Shown one piece after another: positions 42,891 to 53,279 of a DNA stretch of 64,000 bases (position 1 is the stretch's first letter; every line of letters starts with the position of its first letter). The stretch is from Vibrio splendidus (GTDB lineage: Bacteria; Pseudomonadota; Gammaproteobacteria; Enterobacterales; Vibrionaceae): the NCBI RefSeq assembly GCF_024347615.1, contig NZ_AP025509.1:124001-188000 (forward strand). The letters are read 5' to 3'. The notes beneath the pieces are model-generated. The model was not told the origin of the DNA, did not search any database, and was given only the letters and a program-made list of their open reading frames with translations. The position numbers were made by a program, and so were the translations under genes.

Positions 42891-43454
42891 TTAAAGCATC
42901 ATCTTCAATACATAGTTCCTAGAGACAAAGTGGTGTTTAAGTGCAGCACAAACATGAAGAACAACTAAACAGGCTAGGGCAATACAGCTGGCACGATGTA
43001 AATAGAAAAAGAAGCCGTTGATCGCAGGGTCGGTAATTGGGTTATTCACGCTCACCAACCAGAATAACGAATAAGGTTCTTTTAGCATCAAATAACCCGT
43101 GGTGAAAACCATAAACATCACTAGATACATCAGGGAATGAGCAAGTTTAGCAACGCATTTTTGCCCTTCAGGTACAGACAGTGGCATGGTTGGCGATGAC
43201 CTGAAGTAACTCCAGACATAACGAACCACGAATAATGGCGTCGCAATGGTCGCCAATGACATGTTGAGCACTGACAGAAAAGAAAACAGTTCTGGATGAC
43301 TGGTGACATAGTGCATCACATACCCTGCGACTGTTGCATAGATGATGACAGACGCCATGACCCAGTGCAGCACCCGGCTCATTAAATCGTATCGTGGATT
43401 GTTCAAATTAACCTCGCTCTGATCGTTATTAATATAAGATTCATCTCGATGCAA
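42891..43454 (-). CDS. Cytochrome b561, CybB family
   Basis: 187-aa inner-membrane di-heme cytochrome with four hydrophobic helices. Candidate heme ligands are His in SRVLHWVMASVI and YVMHYVTSH, in HRASCIALACLVVLH and in the closing CAALKHHF, the usual four-His pattern. Family members pass electrons from ubiquinol, some oxidising superoxide. It is a single gene. The N-terminal 25 residues are polar and probably cytoplasmic. Confidence 0.85.
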   Translation of the reverse strand: MHRDESYINNDQSEVNLNNPRYDLMSRVLHWVMASVIIYATVAGYVMHYVTSHPELFSFLSVLNMSLATIATPLFVVRYVWSYFRSSPTMPLSVPEGQKCVAKLAHSLMYLVMFMVFTTGYLMLKEPYSLFWLVSVNNPITDPAINGFFFYLHRASCIALACLVVLHVCAALKHHFVSRNYVLKMML

Positions 43455-43682
43455 TAAATCAACTCTTGGTATATTCGCATCGCGAATTAATTATATAGAA
43501 CAGTATTACGCGGTATTTTTATAATTTAGAAATTAATGATGTTGCTTCAGGTGTTTTATAATTATCAATGATGTTTTAGAGTGTTAATTCCAATAAGGAG
43601 AAGGCAGAATTGCCGACTTTCTAGCTTGTCTTGCGATTAAGAGATACAGTTAACAAAGATAAAATATATAAGGAATGTATAA

Positions 43683-44522
43683 ATGCTTCGAATCCTATTG
43701 ATTGCAGTGTTCTCACTGGTCACGACCATGAGCTTTGCAAGCGAGGAAGTTAAATACTCAGAGAAAGAGTATGTAGACCGACCATTGATGGAACGCTACA
43801 TCTTAGATGAGCTGAAGCAGTTGCGAATGGAACAGCAAGATCTGGAAAGGCGCTTGACCATTCAGATGACCGATCGTGAGCTTACAGTCGCCGATAAGTC
43901 ATTGAACTATGCCAATGTCACGGTCACGTATTTCTTCTACATTATTGCGGGTGTTGCTTCTCTTATTGCATTGGTTGGTTGGCAATCACTGAAAGATCTC
44001 AAACACACCACCAAGGAAATGGCTGACCAGCGACTTAATTCGATTGCTCAAGACTACGAGAAGAAATTCAATGTTCTTGAAAGGGATCTTAAGCGTAAGA
44101 CCAGAATTATCTCAGAGAACAACCGAGAAATAGAAATCATCAATGAGATTCACAATTTATGGCTCAGAGCGCAAAACGCTCAAACCGCCGAGCAGAAGAT
44201 TGAAATTTACGATGAGATATTGAAGGTTCGTCCGGGTGATTTAGAAGCGTTGACCTATAAAGCGGATGCTGCGATGGATATGCAGGAATACCACTGGGCA
44301 ATGAGCCTATGTAACCGCGTGTTAGAAGTGGATGACCAAAATGCCCACGCCTTGTATCAACGTGCTTGTTCGTATGCAAGGTTAGGAGCAGAAGGTCAGG
44401 CTATCGATGACTTAGAGCGTTCTATTGAAGCCAGTGGTTCCATGAGAGAGTTGCTAGCTGAAGAGCCAGACTTTGAGATGCTGCGCGGCTTAGATCGTTT
44501 TGAAGCGCTCTGTGAAGAGTAA
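43683..44522 (+). CDS. Membrane-anchored TPR protein
   Basis: 279 aa. Signal sequence MLRILLIAVFSLVTTMSFA, a short periplasmic stretch, a transmembrane helix near residues 80-100 (NVTVTYFFYIIAGVASLIALVGW), a coiled coil (about 105-155), then two or three TPR units (LRAQNAQTAEQKIEIYDEIL, LEALTYKADAAMDMQEYHWA, AHALYQRACSYARLGAEGQA). The TPR part would face the cytoplasm and scaffold other proteins. Partners are unknown. AAGGA precedes the ATG. Confidence 0.7.
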   Translation: MLRILLIAVFSLVTTMSFASEEVKYSEKEYVDRPLMERYILDELKQLRMEQQDLERRLTIQMTDRELTVADKSLNYANVTVTYFFYIIAGVASLIALVGWQSLKDLKHTTKEMADQRLNSIAQDYEKKFNVLERDLKRKTRIISENNREIEIINEIHNLWLRAQNAQTAEQKIEIYDEILKVRPGDLEALTYKADAAMDMQEYHWAMSLCNRVLEVDDQNAHALYQRACSYARLGAEGQAIDDLERSIEASGSMRELLAEEPDFEMLRGLDRFEALCEE

Positions 44523-44534
44523 TGTCACATAAGG

Positions 44535-44557
44535 TGGTGGGCTTCACATGCCCACCA
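44535..44557 (+). terminator. Hairpin after TPR gene
   Basis: TGGTGGGC and GCCCACCA pair perfectly with a 7-base loop, followed by TATTTT. Confidence 0.65.
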
Positions 44558-44615
44558 TATTTTGGCAACTTTTGTGGAACGGTTTCTTACATTTCGTTTA
44601 TTTTTTTCAATTAAT

Positions 44616-44630
44616 TGTTATGTTATAACA
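44616..44630. promoter_or_regulatory. Candidate Zur box
   Basis: TGTTATGTTATAACA is a palindrome with 6-bp arms and a 3-bp centre. It resembles gammaproteobacterial zinc-uptake-regulator sites (GTTATNNNATAAC core). It lies 37-51 bp before the ATG of an M23 endopeptidase; zinc-starvation endopeptidases of the ShyB type in Vibrio are under Zur control, which makes the match meaningful. Confidence 0.45.
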
Positions 44631-44666
44631 CTTGCCAAGTTCCTTGTTATAACCGCTAAGTATTTT

Positions 44667-45944
44667 ATGAAGTTCCTCCCTATTGGCCTGATCGTTATCG
44701 CTATCAGTGCATTCTCGCTTTCCGTTTTGCTCCATTTTCAATCCGAAGTACCAGAAGAAATCTCAATTCAAGTCACCCCTTATAAAGATTTATTAACTCA
44801 TCAAGAGGGGGCATCAAACTCATATACAGATTCAGAGGCAAGCTCAAGAACGTTGGTAAAAGTTCATTACTTTGTGAAGGTTGGAGATACGCTCAGCAGC
44901 ATCTTTTCGTCATGGAAACTGCCTTATGAGACAGTTCAAAAAGTGATGGAAGCGGATCTTGAGTCTTTGAAGCTCGATACAATAAAACCTGGCGATCATC
45001 TAGAGTTGCTTTTGGATAGTGACTCTAAACAACTCGTAGAGCTGATTTTCCATGAAAGTCTCGTAGAGCAAGCTGTCTTCACTAAAAATGATGATGGAAG
45101 CTTTAATTACCAATTCCATGAAATGCCTAGCGAATGGAAAGAAAAGCTCTATAAAGGCACTGTTCATGGCAGTTTTTCAACGTCAGCATACAAAGCGGGA
45201 TTAACAACCGCCCAGATAGCCAATATTACTCAAACGTTAAGAGACAAGATTAACTTCTCAAAGCAGTTAAGAGCGGGCGATGAGTTTAATGTGTTGGTCA
45301 ATGAGCAATACACAGGCGACCATCTAACAGGAAAAACAGAGATCCAAGGCATATCGATTAGGTTACGAGGCAAGGAAGTGGCCGCGTTTCTTGCTTCAGA
45401 TGGACGCTTTTACGATAGAGAGGGTAACAGCCTTGAGCAAGCGTTCAATCGCTACCCAATAGACAAACAATTCCGAAGAATTACTTCGCCATTTAACCCG
45501 TACCGTAAGCACCCAGTGACCGGACGTATATCTCCGCATAATGGTACTGACTTCGCAACACCCGTAGGGTCGCCAGTTTATTCAACCGGTGATGGTCGAG
45601 TTATTGCTATTCGTAACCACCCGTATGCGGGGAAATACATAGTGATTGAGCATAACAGCGTTTACAAAACTCGCTATCTGCACTTGAGCCGATTCTTGGT
45701 TAAGAAGGGGCAACAGGTTAAGCGTGGGCAGAAAATTGCGTTGTCTGGCACGACTGGTCGCGTAACCGGGCCGCATTTGCATTTTGAAGTACTGGTGCGT
45801 GGAAGAGCTGTGGATTCGATGAAAGCGAATTTACCTTTAGCGAGTTCTATCTTACCTGAAAATAAAGGTGCATTCTTGGCGAGAGTTGCCTCGTTTGATG
45901 ACATGCTATCCGGGCAAAAGGTTGCACGAGTAACATCAAGCTAA
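44667..45944 (+). CDS. M23-family murein endopeptidase (ShyA/MepM-like)
   Basis: 425 aa from the ATG at 44667; a longer frame from TTG 44562 would run through the promoter. N-terminal membrane anchor (FLPIGLIVIAISAFSLSVLLHF), an OapA/LysM-like domain (VKVGDTLSSIFSSWKLPYETVQ), an intermediate domain, and a C-terminal M23 domain with HNGTDFATPVGSPVYSTGDG (first zinc ligands) and GPHLHFEVLVRG (H-x-H). It cleaves peptidoglycan cross-links in the periplasm to permit growth. The upstream zinc-type box suggests a role like ShyB under zinc limitation, an inference. Confidence 0.82.
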   Translation: MKFLPIGLIVIAISAFSLSVLLHFQSEVPEEISIQVTPYKDLLTHQEGASNSYTDSEASSRTLVKVHYFVKVGDTLSSIFSSWKLPYETVQKVMEADLESLKLDTIKPGDHLELLLDSDSKQLVELIFHESLVEQAVFTKNDDGSFNYQFHEMPSEWKEKLYKGTVHGSFSTSAYKAGLTTAQIANITQTLRDKINFSKQLRAGDEFNVLVNEQYTGDHLTGKTEIQGISIRLRGKEVAAFLASDGRFYDREGNSLEQAFNRYPIDKQFRRITSPFNPYRKHPVTGRISPHNGTDFATPVGSPVYSTGDGRVIAIRNHPYAGKYIVIEHNSVYKTRYLHLSRFLVKKGQQVKRGQKIALSGTTGRVTGPHLHFEVLVRGRAVDSMKANLPLASSILPENKGAFLARVASFDDMLSGQKVARVTSS

Positions 45945-46033
45945 GTATCAGCTTATAATCGTTCTAACCCTCTGGCGGCAATCATCAAAGGGTTGGAACG
46001 AGTTTTCATTAGGCTGCTTGATTGCCTAATAGA

Positions 46034-46354
46034 TTAAGCGACGACAACCGCTGTGCCGCTGGCTGATACCATCAACATGCCATTACCTGTTCCCAAGACT
46101 TCATAATCGATATCGACACCCACCACTGCGTTGGCACCCGCTTCAATCGCTTTTTGCTCCAACTCTTTGAATGCGTAGTTGCGTGCTTTTTCTAATTCTT
46201 TCTCGTAGGTGCCAGAACGTCCACCCACAAAGTCACGAATTCCTGAAAACATATCTTTGAAAACATTCACCCCTAGAATGGCTTCTCCGGCAATAACTCC
46301 TTTGTAATCGACAATACGTTTGCCTTCAACAGATTGAGTGGTGGTAATAATCAT
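46034..46354 (-). CDS. YbjQ/DUF74 family protein
   Basis: 106 aa from the ATG at 46354, which has AGAGG before it; the frame extends to 46429 without a start signal. The sequence [20 protein letters not shown]...[21 protein letters not shown]...[21 protein letters not shown] is a complete YbjQ domain, a pentameric protein of unknown function sometimes described as heavy-metal binding. It sits just after the leftward LysR gene and could be its cotranscript. Confidence 0.88.
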   Translation of the reverse strand: MIITTTQSVEGKRIVDYKGVIAGEAILGVNVFKDMFSGIRDFVGGRSGTYEKELEKARNYAFKELEQKAIEAGANAVVGVDIDYEVLGTGNGMLMVSASGTAVVVA

Positions 46355-46412
46355 AATGGCCTCTTGTAAGCTTGATGAGCTGTTACTCGCTGTATGGATT
46401 GATAGTTTGGTC

Positions 46413-47339
46413 TTACTCTTGAATAACATCGCTCAGAGTTGTCTCTGAGCGTGTGAATTCATGCCTCAACCATGTTCTCAGTTTTAGCACACTTTCTTGT
46501 TTTAATTTGTTTTTTGGGCAAACAAAATAGAAATCTTGGTGTGGGTTCGCGACGGGTTCGCCCAGCTCCACTAGCATCCCATGGCTGATGTCATCTTTCA
46601 CAAACAAGCGATGCGTAACCAACACACCTAATGAACGAATTGCAGCCTGCACGGCTTGAATCGAGACATCAAACGTTAGATTGCTATGGAACGTCGGCAT
46701 TGGTATTTGATAATGATCACACCACACCTGCCAGTCATGCTGTCGTCTTGGGTTAAACGCACCAATGGTTGGGTTTTGTTTCACGAGTTGTTCAACGCTT
46801 AACCCTATTTGGTTTTTCAATAGAGCAGGGCTGCACACCAAGACTAGTTCATCGTCGCCGAGCTTTTCGCTGTAATATTGTTCCCACTCGTTTGGCTTGC
46901 CATGTACGAGGGCAATATCGACACCTTCTTGTTCGATATCGAAAGGGCCTGTTAATGTCGAAATACGGATATCAAGAGAGGGAGCAAAGGCTTGGAAGTC
47001 GGGCACTCGAGGGATCCACCAGTGCATGGCGAGTGAATTGACCATGTTGAGAGTAATGCGGTGATTGTTAGGCGTTCTGGCAAGCTCTTCTGTCGCTTCT
47101 ATCACCTGTTCCAGTGCTGGCGCGACTTTACGATAATATCGCTTACCTGCGGAATTTAGAACAACACGACGGCCGACACGTTGGAACAGCGGCTTATTGA
47201 CCAGTTGCTCCAATGATTTGATAGCTTGGCTTACCGCAGAATGACTGACGTACAACACGCGAGCGGCGTCGGTCATGCTGCCTGTTTCAGCTACAGCGAT
47301 GAACGCATAAATGGATTTAAGCGGAACGAGTTTTTTCAT
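46413..47339 (-). CDS. LysR-family transcriptional regulator
   Basis: 308 aa: N-terminal winged helix-turn-helix ([45 protein letters not shown]) and a substrate-binding-like effector domain. The HTH start [18 protein letters not shown] resembles the GcvA/AmpR-like subgroup. It is transcribed away from an EamA transporter gene with only about 90 bp between starts, the usual arrangement in which a LysR protein controls its divergent neighbour. Confidence 0.85.
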   Translation of the reverse strand: MKKLVPLKSIYAFIAVAETGSMTDAARVLYVSHSAVSQAIKSLEQLVNKPLFQRVGRRVVLNSAGKRYYRKVAPALEQVIEATEELARTPNNHRITLNMVNSLAMHWWIPRVPDFQAFAPSLDIRISTLTGPFDIEQEGVDIALVHGKPNEWEQYYSEKLGDDELVLVCSPALLKNQIGLSVEQLVKQNPTIGAFNPRRQHDWQVWCDHYQIPMPTFHSNLTFDVSIQAVQAAIRSLGVLVTHRLFVKDDISHGMLVELGEPVANPHQDFYFVCPKNKLKQESVLKLRTWLRHEFTRSETTLSDVIQE

Positions 47340-47430
47340 TGGTAAGTTTTCCTTACAGTTATGGTTAATATTACTCGCTATTTTTCATCACGTCACGCTT
47401 CTAAAATAGGTGTCATAGGAGGTGATAATT

Positions 47431-48468
47431 ATGTCTGATATTACCAAGGCGACGACTTTCATGTTGTTGTCGACGTTCAGTTTGTCTTTAAGTGGCTTGA
47501 TGGCCAAGTATCTATCTGAAACGATGCCCATTTCGTTATTGAGTTTTGTGCGTTTTTTCTTACCCAGTCTGTTTTTATTTCTATTCTTGATGTTTTACAA
47601 GATCACGAAACCTTCACTCGATATGTGGAAGCCTTTAGTGATGCGAGCGATCTTTATGGTGGCATGCCAGTGGTGTTTCCTGACTTCATTACAAACCTTA
47701 ACGTTGGTTGAAGGTGTGGTGTTATTCAGTACGGGCCCGCTGTTTATTCCGTTGTTAGAAAAGTTAATGTTTGGAGCTAAGATTCATACAACGACCATCG
47801 CTTGTTTAGCGATTACCTTTGTTGGTGTCGTGATGATGGCAGGGGATTGGTCACAGTTTGAGTTTGGTTCGGAGTTCTTTAGACCTGCGCTATTGCTTGG
47901 ACTTCTAGCGGGTGTGTTTAACTCTGGCTCGCAAGTGAGTCTGTACCGAGCATCTAAAACCAGCCTGACACCCGCAGAGCTTAACGCATGGACCTTTTTA
48001 GTCGCAGCAATACTCGTTATACCTATGCTCGTGTTTACTTCTGTTTCTGCTGTACCAGATGTACTTAAGGGGGATAGTGTGTATGGAGCTTTAACGACTT
48101 TGCTGTCGTTTGATGACTTGCGTTGGATTGGACTTGGTGCATTTGGACTCGCACTGTTTACCATCAATACTCAAATTTTCCGCTCCAAGGCTTATAAGCT
48201 TGCAGACAGCGGTTCCCAGTTGGCACCACTGATTTTTACTAACATGCTGTTTAGCGCCTTATGGCAGGGGTTGTTCTTTGATGATGTGTTTTCTACTCAG
48301 CAGATGATTGGCATTAACCTGATTGTTGTGGCGAGCATTACCAACACGCTATTAGCGAAGAGACACAGCAAAGCAAAAGCCAAGCAAACGCCGCGAGTCA
48401 CAGTGGCTGTAGCGACGGTAACGACTGTAGTGGACGTTGCGGTGTTGGAGTCTGCGGCTAAAAGCTAA
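47431..48468 (+). CDS. EamA/DMT-family transporter
   Basis: 345 aa from ATG 47431, which follows a near-perfect ribosome site AGGAGGTGA; a GTG at 47422 is inside that site. Ten hydrophobic helices in two EamA halves (residues about 5-140 and 155-305), then a 35-residue Ala/Val/Lys-rich cytoplasmic tail. It is probably an exporter of a small metabolite under control of the divergent LysR protein. Substrate unknown. Confidence 0.75.
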   Translation: MSDITKATTFMLLSTFSLSLSGLMAKYLSETMPISLLSFVRFFLPSLFLFLFLMFYKITKPSLDMWKPLVMRAIFMVACQWCFLTSLQTLTLVEGVVLFSTGPLFIPLLEKLMFGAKIHTTTIACLAITFVGVVMMAGDWSQFEFGSEFFRPALLLGLLAGVFNSGSQVSLYRASKTSLTPAELNAWTFLVAAILVIPMLVFTSVSAVPDVLKGDSVYGALTTLLSFDDLRWIGLGAFGLALFTINTQIFRSKAYKLADSGSQLAPLIFTNMLFSALWQGLFFDDVFSTQQMIGINLIVVASITNTLLAKRHSKAKAKQTPRVTVAVATVTTVVDVAVLESAAKS

Positions 48469-48485
48469 TCATTGACCTTATAGCC

Positions 48486-48510
48486 TAAAGACTAAAGACT
48501 AAAGACTAAA
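48486..48510 (+). repeat. Short 7-bp tandem repeat
   Basis: TAAAGAC occurs three times head to tail followed by TAAA, between convergent genes. It is probably a neutral microsatellite. Confidence 0.6.
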
Positions 48511-48524
48511 TGGTTAGCTCAAAC

Positions 48525-51500
48525 TTAAAATAATGAGCGTATGTACTCTTTTACTCGGTCGATGTGTTCGTTTGGTTCAATCTCGCAACGCTGTTTAGTC
48601 TCTAGGAATCGCTCAGCGTATTTGTCGTAGATTTTGTTTTCTAAGAACAGCAAATACAGCTTGGGATCGATATGACCGCTGGTGGCCATGTCGGTCATGA
48701 TGTTGAGTGATTCGCTTAGGAGTTTACCTTTCTTATACGGGCGATCACTAGAGGTGAGCGCTTCAAAGACATCAGCAATGGCCATCGCTCTGGACGGTAG
48801 AGGTAATTGGTCTTCGCTTAAGCCTCTTGGGTAGCCCTTACCGTCGATACGCTCGTGGTGTCCGCTGGCGATATCCGGAATATTCTGGAGGTAAGACGGA
48901 TAAGGCAGCTTGTTAAGCATGGTGAAGGTTTGAATAATATGATCGTTGATCATGAAACGTTCTTCATCGTTTAACGTGCCACGATGAACTTTCAAGTTGT
49001 GCAGTTCACCTTGGTTGTATTTGACCTCTCCTGGCTTAAGCACAAACGCTTCTTGCCATACATCAGCAGGGCTAAAGCCATTATCCCACGGTATTTTATG
49101 TTCGGGTTTATCAGCAAGTAGCGGTTCCATCACCGGTAGTATTTGGTCTTTTCTTGCTGGCTCAGCTTCACTCTTCTCTGTCGTGTCTTGTTGTTCATTG
49201 AATCTCTCTTTTTCAGACCAAGATAACCCTAGCTGATCGTCGAGTGTTCGTTTCCATTGGCGCTTGGCTATTCGGTCTAAGCGTTCTAGTTGTTCGTCCG
49301 TCATCGACTCTCCACCAAGGTTACATTCAGCAACAAAGGCAAATTCTTCATCCAATTCTGACAAGCTTTGTTCGAGGATCTTAAGCTGATCCTCTTGAAG
49401 CGCTCCGTTCGCTATCGCTTTCCAGTAGTCGGTTTCAGCCTGTTGTTTTAACAGTTCGAAACGCATTCGCACTTCGTGGATTCGGTCGTAAATGGTTTCA
49501 AGTTTTGTCGCTTTGTCTACGACATACTCAGGTGTGGTTACCTTGCCGCAGTCATGAAGCCAAGCGGCGAGCATTAACTCTTCCCACTGTTTACTATCCA
49601 ATGAGAATTGCGGGTAATAACGGTCATCATCAATGGTTGCTTGAGTCAGCCATTTGGTCAGTTCAGGCACGCGTTGGCAGTGCCCGCCCGTGTAAGGTGA
49701 TTTGGTATCAATCGCTGATGCAATCAACTCGATAAAGGCATTAAGCATGTCTTTCTGTTGCTGCATTTGGTCAATGTTATCTTTGGCTATTTCCGCAAAG
49801 CTGAGCAGTTCTCGTAAGAAGGCGTGCTTGTCTGCCTGCATCTTGGTAATCGGTCTTTCATAGCCAATTGCGACGATACCCACCAACAACTTCTCACGGT
49901 TTAATAGTGGAAACAGGTACAGATCTGAATTGAAGATCGAATCTTGGTAATAGTTGAGAACATTGTCTTCTCGGTTTAAGTGGATGGTTTCTCCAGATTT
50001 AAGCTGGCACAGCAACCAAGGGGTGTGCTTGATGAAGTCATTGATGTCGGCCTTAAAGGGAAGAATGGCGAGGTTCGCGGCCGTATCAAACACATCTTTC
50101 TCTTTTGATTGAGTGAACAGGACGATGGTTTCTGCTTTGGTAATTAAATAGCTTTGATGAGCAATATTCTTGGCTAAGATCGAAAATTCCTGATTACCTG
50201 CCGTGTCGCGAAGTAGCGTAATAAGATCATGAAGTGTGTGTTCCATCAGCTCAATTGAGTGGGCGAGGTTAGCCACTTCTTGAATCATGCTTTTGGGATA
50301 ATGAGTTCGCCTGAAGTCAAATCGTGCGATGTTGTCGGTGAGTTGCATCAGCGTATTAAGCGGCTGAGACAAGCGATTGGCAACAAACCATACGATAGCG
50401 AAGCAGATGAACAACATCCCAATCGCGACGGCGACTTGCTTGTCACGCATCGAGATAAGATCAGAGAGCAACTCATTGTGTGGCGTAGCCTCTGCCAAAT
50501 ATAAAGTGACATTCTGAGTGAGCTCAACAGGCGTTAGCGTTAATGCCCAAGTGTTTAAGTTGTACTCAACGTTTTTTAGGTTGAGGTTTAATTTCTCCTC
50601 GTCGGAGATAAGTGGTGCTATGACGGATGCTTTCAATGCTTCCATCTGTTCACGTTTGGGCACATTAAAGAAGCTTTGGTCTTGCTCACTGCCAGAGAGT
50701 TTCCCCGTCGTTTGGTTATTCGTTTTCTCAGTTTTACTTGTGTCGTTTGGCTGGGAGGTAAGCTTGGGAATCGATAGATCAAGTTGATGTTGGCCGAGAA
50801 GGTTGAAATGTTGATCGAACAGAGCGAGTCGGGTTTGTGGAGAGTAGGCCAATTCACTGATCTGGGAAGAGAGAGATTTCAACGTGAAGTCGGCACCAAC
50901 GACATGCTTGCCATCCAAAGAACGTCTAGAAAGCGTGATGCCATTGGTTTGCAGGAAATAGAACAGGTAGGGCTCAGAGAGTTGTATTGAGCCGTCAGGC
51001 TTTGCGTTACGAAACCAAGGTCGAGTCGTGGGGTTGAACTTACTCTCGGCTTGTCGGGTACTGATCACTTGGTGTGCGCCATCGAGAAAGGTAATAAAGT
51101 TTTCACCATCTAGATTGGTGCTGCTGACCATCATGGTCGCTTTGGCGGGAGCGTTGTTGTCGGCTCTCTGTTTAATGGAACTCAGAGGGCGAAAGATTCG
51201 GAAATTGCCATCTTCAGAGCCATAGAACAGAGCAACTAAATTGGTATTTTGTTTGAAGATGATATCGACCGAAGCAAGCCAAGATTCTTTTTCGACGGAG
51301 GAGGTTTGATTAGCAACAAACGGGCTCACTGCCATCACGTTTAAGGTTGTGATGACTGGGGCAATAGCTTGTTTAAATACCGATTCCAGCTTATCGCGAT
51401 GTTCATTACTGACTTCGCGCACGGTGCCTAAAAGCAGTTCTTGAGAGTGCCGATAACTTATCGAAATCAGTACGGTACCGACAAGAGTGGTCAAAATTAA

Positions 51501-51548
51501 GAAAAGGCTAGTGATGTGGATACTCAGCGGATATCGTCTTCTTCTCAT
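48525..51548 (-). CDS. Large membrane HD-GYP phosphodiesterase with Cache-type sensor
   Basis: 1007 aa. Two membrane helices (about 11-31 and 375-395) bracket a periplasmic Cache-like sensor; then a HAMP-like linker, a GAF-like region (about 450-600) and an HD domain. HD residues are in YTGGHCQRVPELTKWL and AAWLHDCGKVTTPEY, and the GYP motif is in GHHERIDGKGYPRGL. HD-GYP proteins hydrolyse cyclic di-GMP. Between the HDCGK block and the next conserved His lie about 190 extra residues, charged and helical, an unusual insertion. The gene is single, with a promoter to its right. Confidence 0.83.
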   Translation of the reverse strand: MRRRRYPLSIHITSLFLILTTLVGTVLISISYRHSQELLLGTVREVSNEHRDKLESVFKQAIAPVITTLNVMAVSPFVANQTSSVEKESWLASVDIIFKQNTNLVALFYGSEDGNFRIFRPLSSIKQRADNNAPAKATMMVSSTNLDGENFITFLDGAHQVISTRQAESKFNPTTRPWFRNAKPDGSIQLSEPYLFYFLQTNGITLSRRSLDGKHVVGADFTLKSLSSQISELAYSPQTRLALFDQHFNLLGQHQLDLSIPKLTSQPNDTSKTEKTNNQTTGKLSGSEQDQSFFNVPKREQMEALKASVIAPLISDEEKLNLNLKNVEYNLNTWALTLTPVELTQNVTLYLAEATPHNELLSDLISMRDKQVAVAIGMLFICFAIVWFVANRLSQPLNTLMQLTDNIARFDFRRTHYPKSMIQEVANLAHSIELMEHTLHDLITLLRDTAGNQEFSILAKNIAHQSYLITKAETIVLFTQSKEKDVFDTAANLAILPFKADINDFIKHTPWLLCQLKSGETIHLNREDNVLNYYQDSIFNSDLYLFPLLNREKLLVGIVAIGYERPITKMQADKHAFLRELLSFAEIAKDNIDQMQQQKDMLNAFIELIASAIDTKSPYTGGHCQRVPELTKWLTQATIDDDRYYPQFSLDSKQWEELMLAAWLHDCGKVTTPEYVVDKATKLETIYDRIHEVRMRFELLKQQAETDYWKAIANGALQEDQLKILEQSLSELDEEFAFVAECNLGGESMTDEQLERLDRIAKRQWKRTLDDQLGLSWSEKERFNEQQDTTEKSEAEPARKDQILPVMEPLLADKPEHKIPWDNGFSPADVWQEAFVLKPGEVKYNQGELHNLKVHRGTLNDEERFMINDHIIQTFTMLNKLPYPSYLQNIPDIASGHHERIDGKGYPRGLSEDQLPLPSRAMAIADVFEALTSSDRPYKKGKLLSESLNIMTDMATSGHIDPKLYLLFLENKIYDKYAERFLETKQRCEIEPNEHIDRVKEYIRSLF

Positions 51549-51894
51549 CTAACACTCCAGTTTGTAGACTGGTTTAAGTATTGACGAACTTGGGTAGGTT
51601 GCAAAAAATTGGCGTAATTACCGAGTATGTTCGATTTTACTTAGATAAGAAAAGCGTTAGTGTCGTCTGGTTAGCCACGTATTATCGTGCTGTGTAAATG
51701 AACTCACAAGAAACCCTTATGTTTAGGTGCTAATTGTCACTTTCAGCTGATAAACTGGTCGAATTGTTGCCATTAAGCATTCCTTTTCAGAAGCACTCCT
51801 TTTCAGAAAAAGGTGCAGGCACTTCTTTCCAGAAAGAGGCTCAGAGTTACTTTCTGAAAAACGTTTTTTGACCAAGCGAAGAGAGCATTGATTC
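51549..51894. other. Gap between HD-GYP and PHP genes
   Basis: 346 bp without a gene. The words CTCCTTTTCAGAA or close variants recur around 51778-51812, and TTTCAGAAA-like and TTTCTGAAA-like words lie nearby, forming weak hairpins just upstream of the PHP gene. No clear function. Confidence 0.35.
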
Positions 51895-52641
51895 ATGGAA
51901 CTCAAAGTAGATACCCACACCCACACATACGCAAGTGGTCATGCTTACAGCACGCTGATCGAAAACGCGAAATCGGCGAAGCAAAACGGTTTAGCTATGT
52001 TTTGCACCACCGATCATTCAGAGTCTATGCCGGGCGCGCCACACTATTGGTTTTTCAGTAACCAGCGTGTGCTCCCTCGTTTTATTGAAGATATCGCAAT
52101 TATTAGAGGTGTCGAGTCAAACATCATGAACACACAGGGTGAAATCGACATTCATCCGAGTGTGGATAAGAACTTGGATTGGGTTATCGCGAGTTTTCAT
52201 GAGCCAGTATTTCGCCCATCGGATGCCGCTACCCATACAGAAGCATTGTTGAATGTGATTAAAGGTGGTCGAATTGATGCACTTGGTCACTTAGGAAACC
52301 CAAATTTTGATTTCGATTTTGAAGCTGTGATTCAATGTGCAGCGGAACATAACGTTGCGATCGAAATTAACAACACCACGCTTAAAGGCAATAGCCGAGT
52401 TGGCAGTGTTGACCGCTGTTATGAGATTGCAAGAATAGCGAAAGCGAAAGGTGCGTTTATTACGACAGGTAGCGATGCGCATTTCTGCGTAGATGTCGGT
52501 GGCTTGGACTTAGTCGCTGCATTGTTAGACAGAGTAGGTGTGGATTCGAATAAAGTGGTCACTCATTCGCCACAGCAGTTTTTGGCATTTTTAGCATTGC
52601 GTGGCCGCCAATCTATTGCTGAATTTTCGGTATTTGAGTGA
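51895..52641 (+). CDS. PHP-domain phosphoesterase, YcdX family
   Basis: 248 aa. The N-terminal [14 protein letters not shown] carries the first metal-binding His pair; further metal ligands are in [27 protein letters not shown] and TGSDAHF, the full PHP set for a trinuclear zinc-type site. Length and order match E. coli YcdX, a phosphatase linked to swarming. The physiological substrate is unknown. The gene is single. Confidence 0.87.
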   Translation: MELKVDTHTHTYASGHAYSTLIENAKSAKQNGLAMFCTTDHSESMPGAPHYWFFSNQRVLPRFIEDIAIIRGVESNIMNTQGEIDIHPSVDKNLDWVIASFHEPVFRPSDAATHTEALLNVIKGGRIDALGHLGNPNFDFDFEAVIQCAAEHNVAIEINNTTLKGNSRVGSVDRCYEIARIAKAKGAFITTGSDAHFCVDVGGLDLVAALLDRVGVDSNKVVTHSPQQFLAFLALRGRQSIAEFSVFE

Positions 52642-52818
52642 TGGAATGGCCGTTACTTTATACTTTTTAGTCATTGGTTAGCTAGCTAGTTTGCATTTCG
52701 ACACAATCAATTTTTGTGCCCGACGGATTTTTGTATACACTAGCCGAAAATAATAAAGTCGAAGTGCCACAACAACGATGGCGCTATCTTCAAAGACATC
52801 GCTTCACCTGGAGAAACA

Positions 52819-53214
52819 ATGAAAACTCGCTCAATCCTTTTATCTGGCTTAATCGCTGCTTCGCTATTGTCTGGCAACGCTTTTGCTAATGTTGACCTTA
52901 AGAAAAACATGCAAGAAATGAAGCTTGCGTTCAAACAAGCAGCAGAAGCTCAAAATATTGAAGAGATGCAAAAGCCTATCGTACGTATCGACACGCTAGT
53001 TGCAGAGCTCAAAACGGGTGTTTACCCAATTGAGAAAGAAGAACACTTCATGGAAGGTTTCAAAAAGATCAGTGCATCGATTGATAGCATTGAGAAGAAG
53101 CTAGACCAAGGTGAATTTGAATCTGCACAGCAAGAGCTTCGTACTATCGATGGCCTTCGTGAAGAGTATCACGAGAAGCGTAATCCAAGCATTTGGAGCA
53201 AGATCTTCGGTTAA
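52819..53214 (+). CDS. cybC: Cytochrome b562
   Basis: 131 aa. Signal peptide MKTRSILLSGLIAASLLSGNAFA, then a four-helix bundle. The axial ligands are probably the Met in NMQEMKLAFKQAAEA (early helix) and the His in LREEYHEKRNP near the C-terminus, as in E. coli CybC, where heme is bound non-covalently. It is a periplasmic electron carrier with unclear partners. GGAGAA precedes the ATG. Confidence 0.85.
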   Translation: MKTRSILLSGLIAASLLSGNAFANVDLKKNMQEMKLAFKQAAEAQNIEEMQKPIVRIDTLVAELKTGVYPIEKEEHFMEGFKKISASIDSIEKKLDQGEFESAQQELRTIDGLREEYHEKRNPSIWSKIFG

Positions 53215-53279
53215 TTTTCTAATCAATTGAGTTTGCTAGATACGTAACAAAGAGCAAAACCTCAAGATTCGATTTCTAA

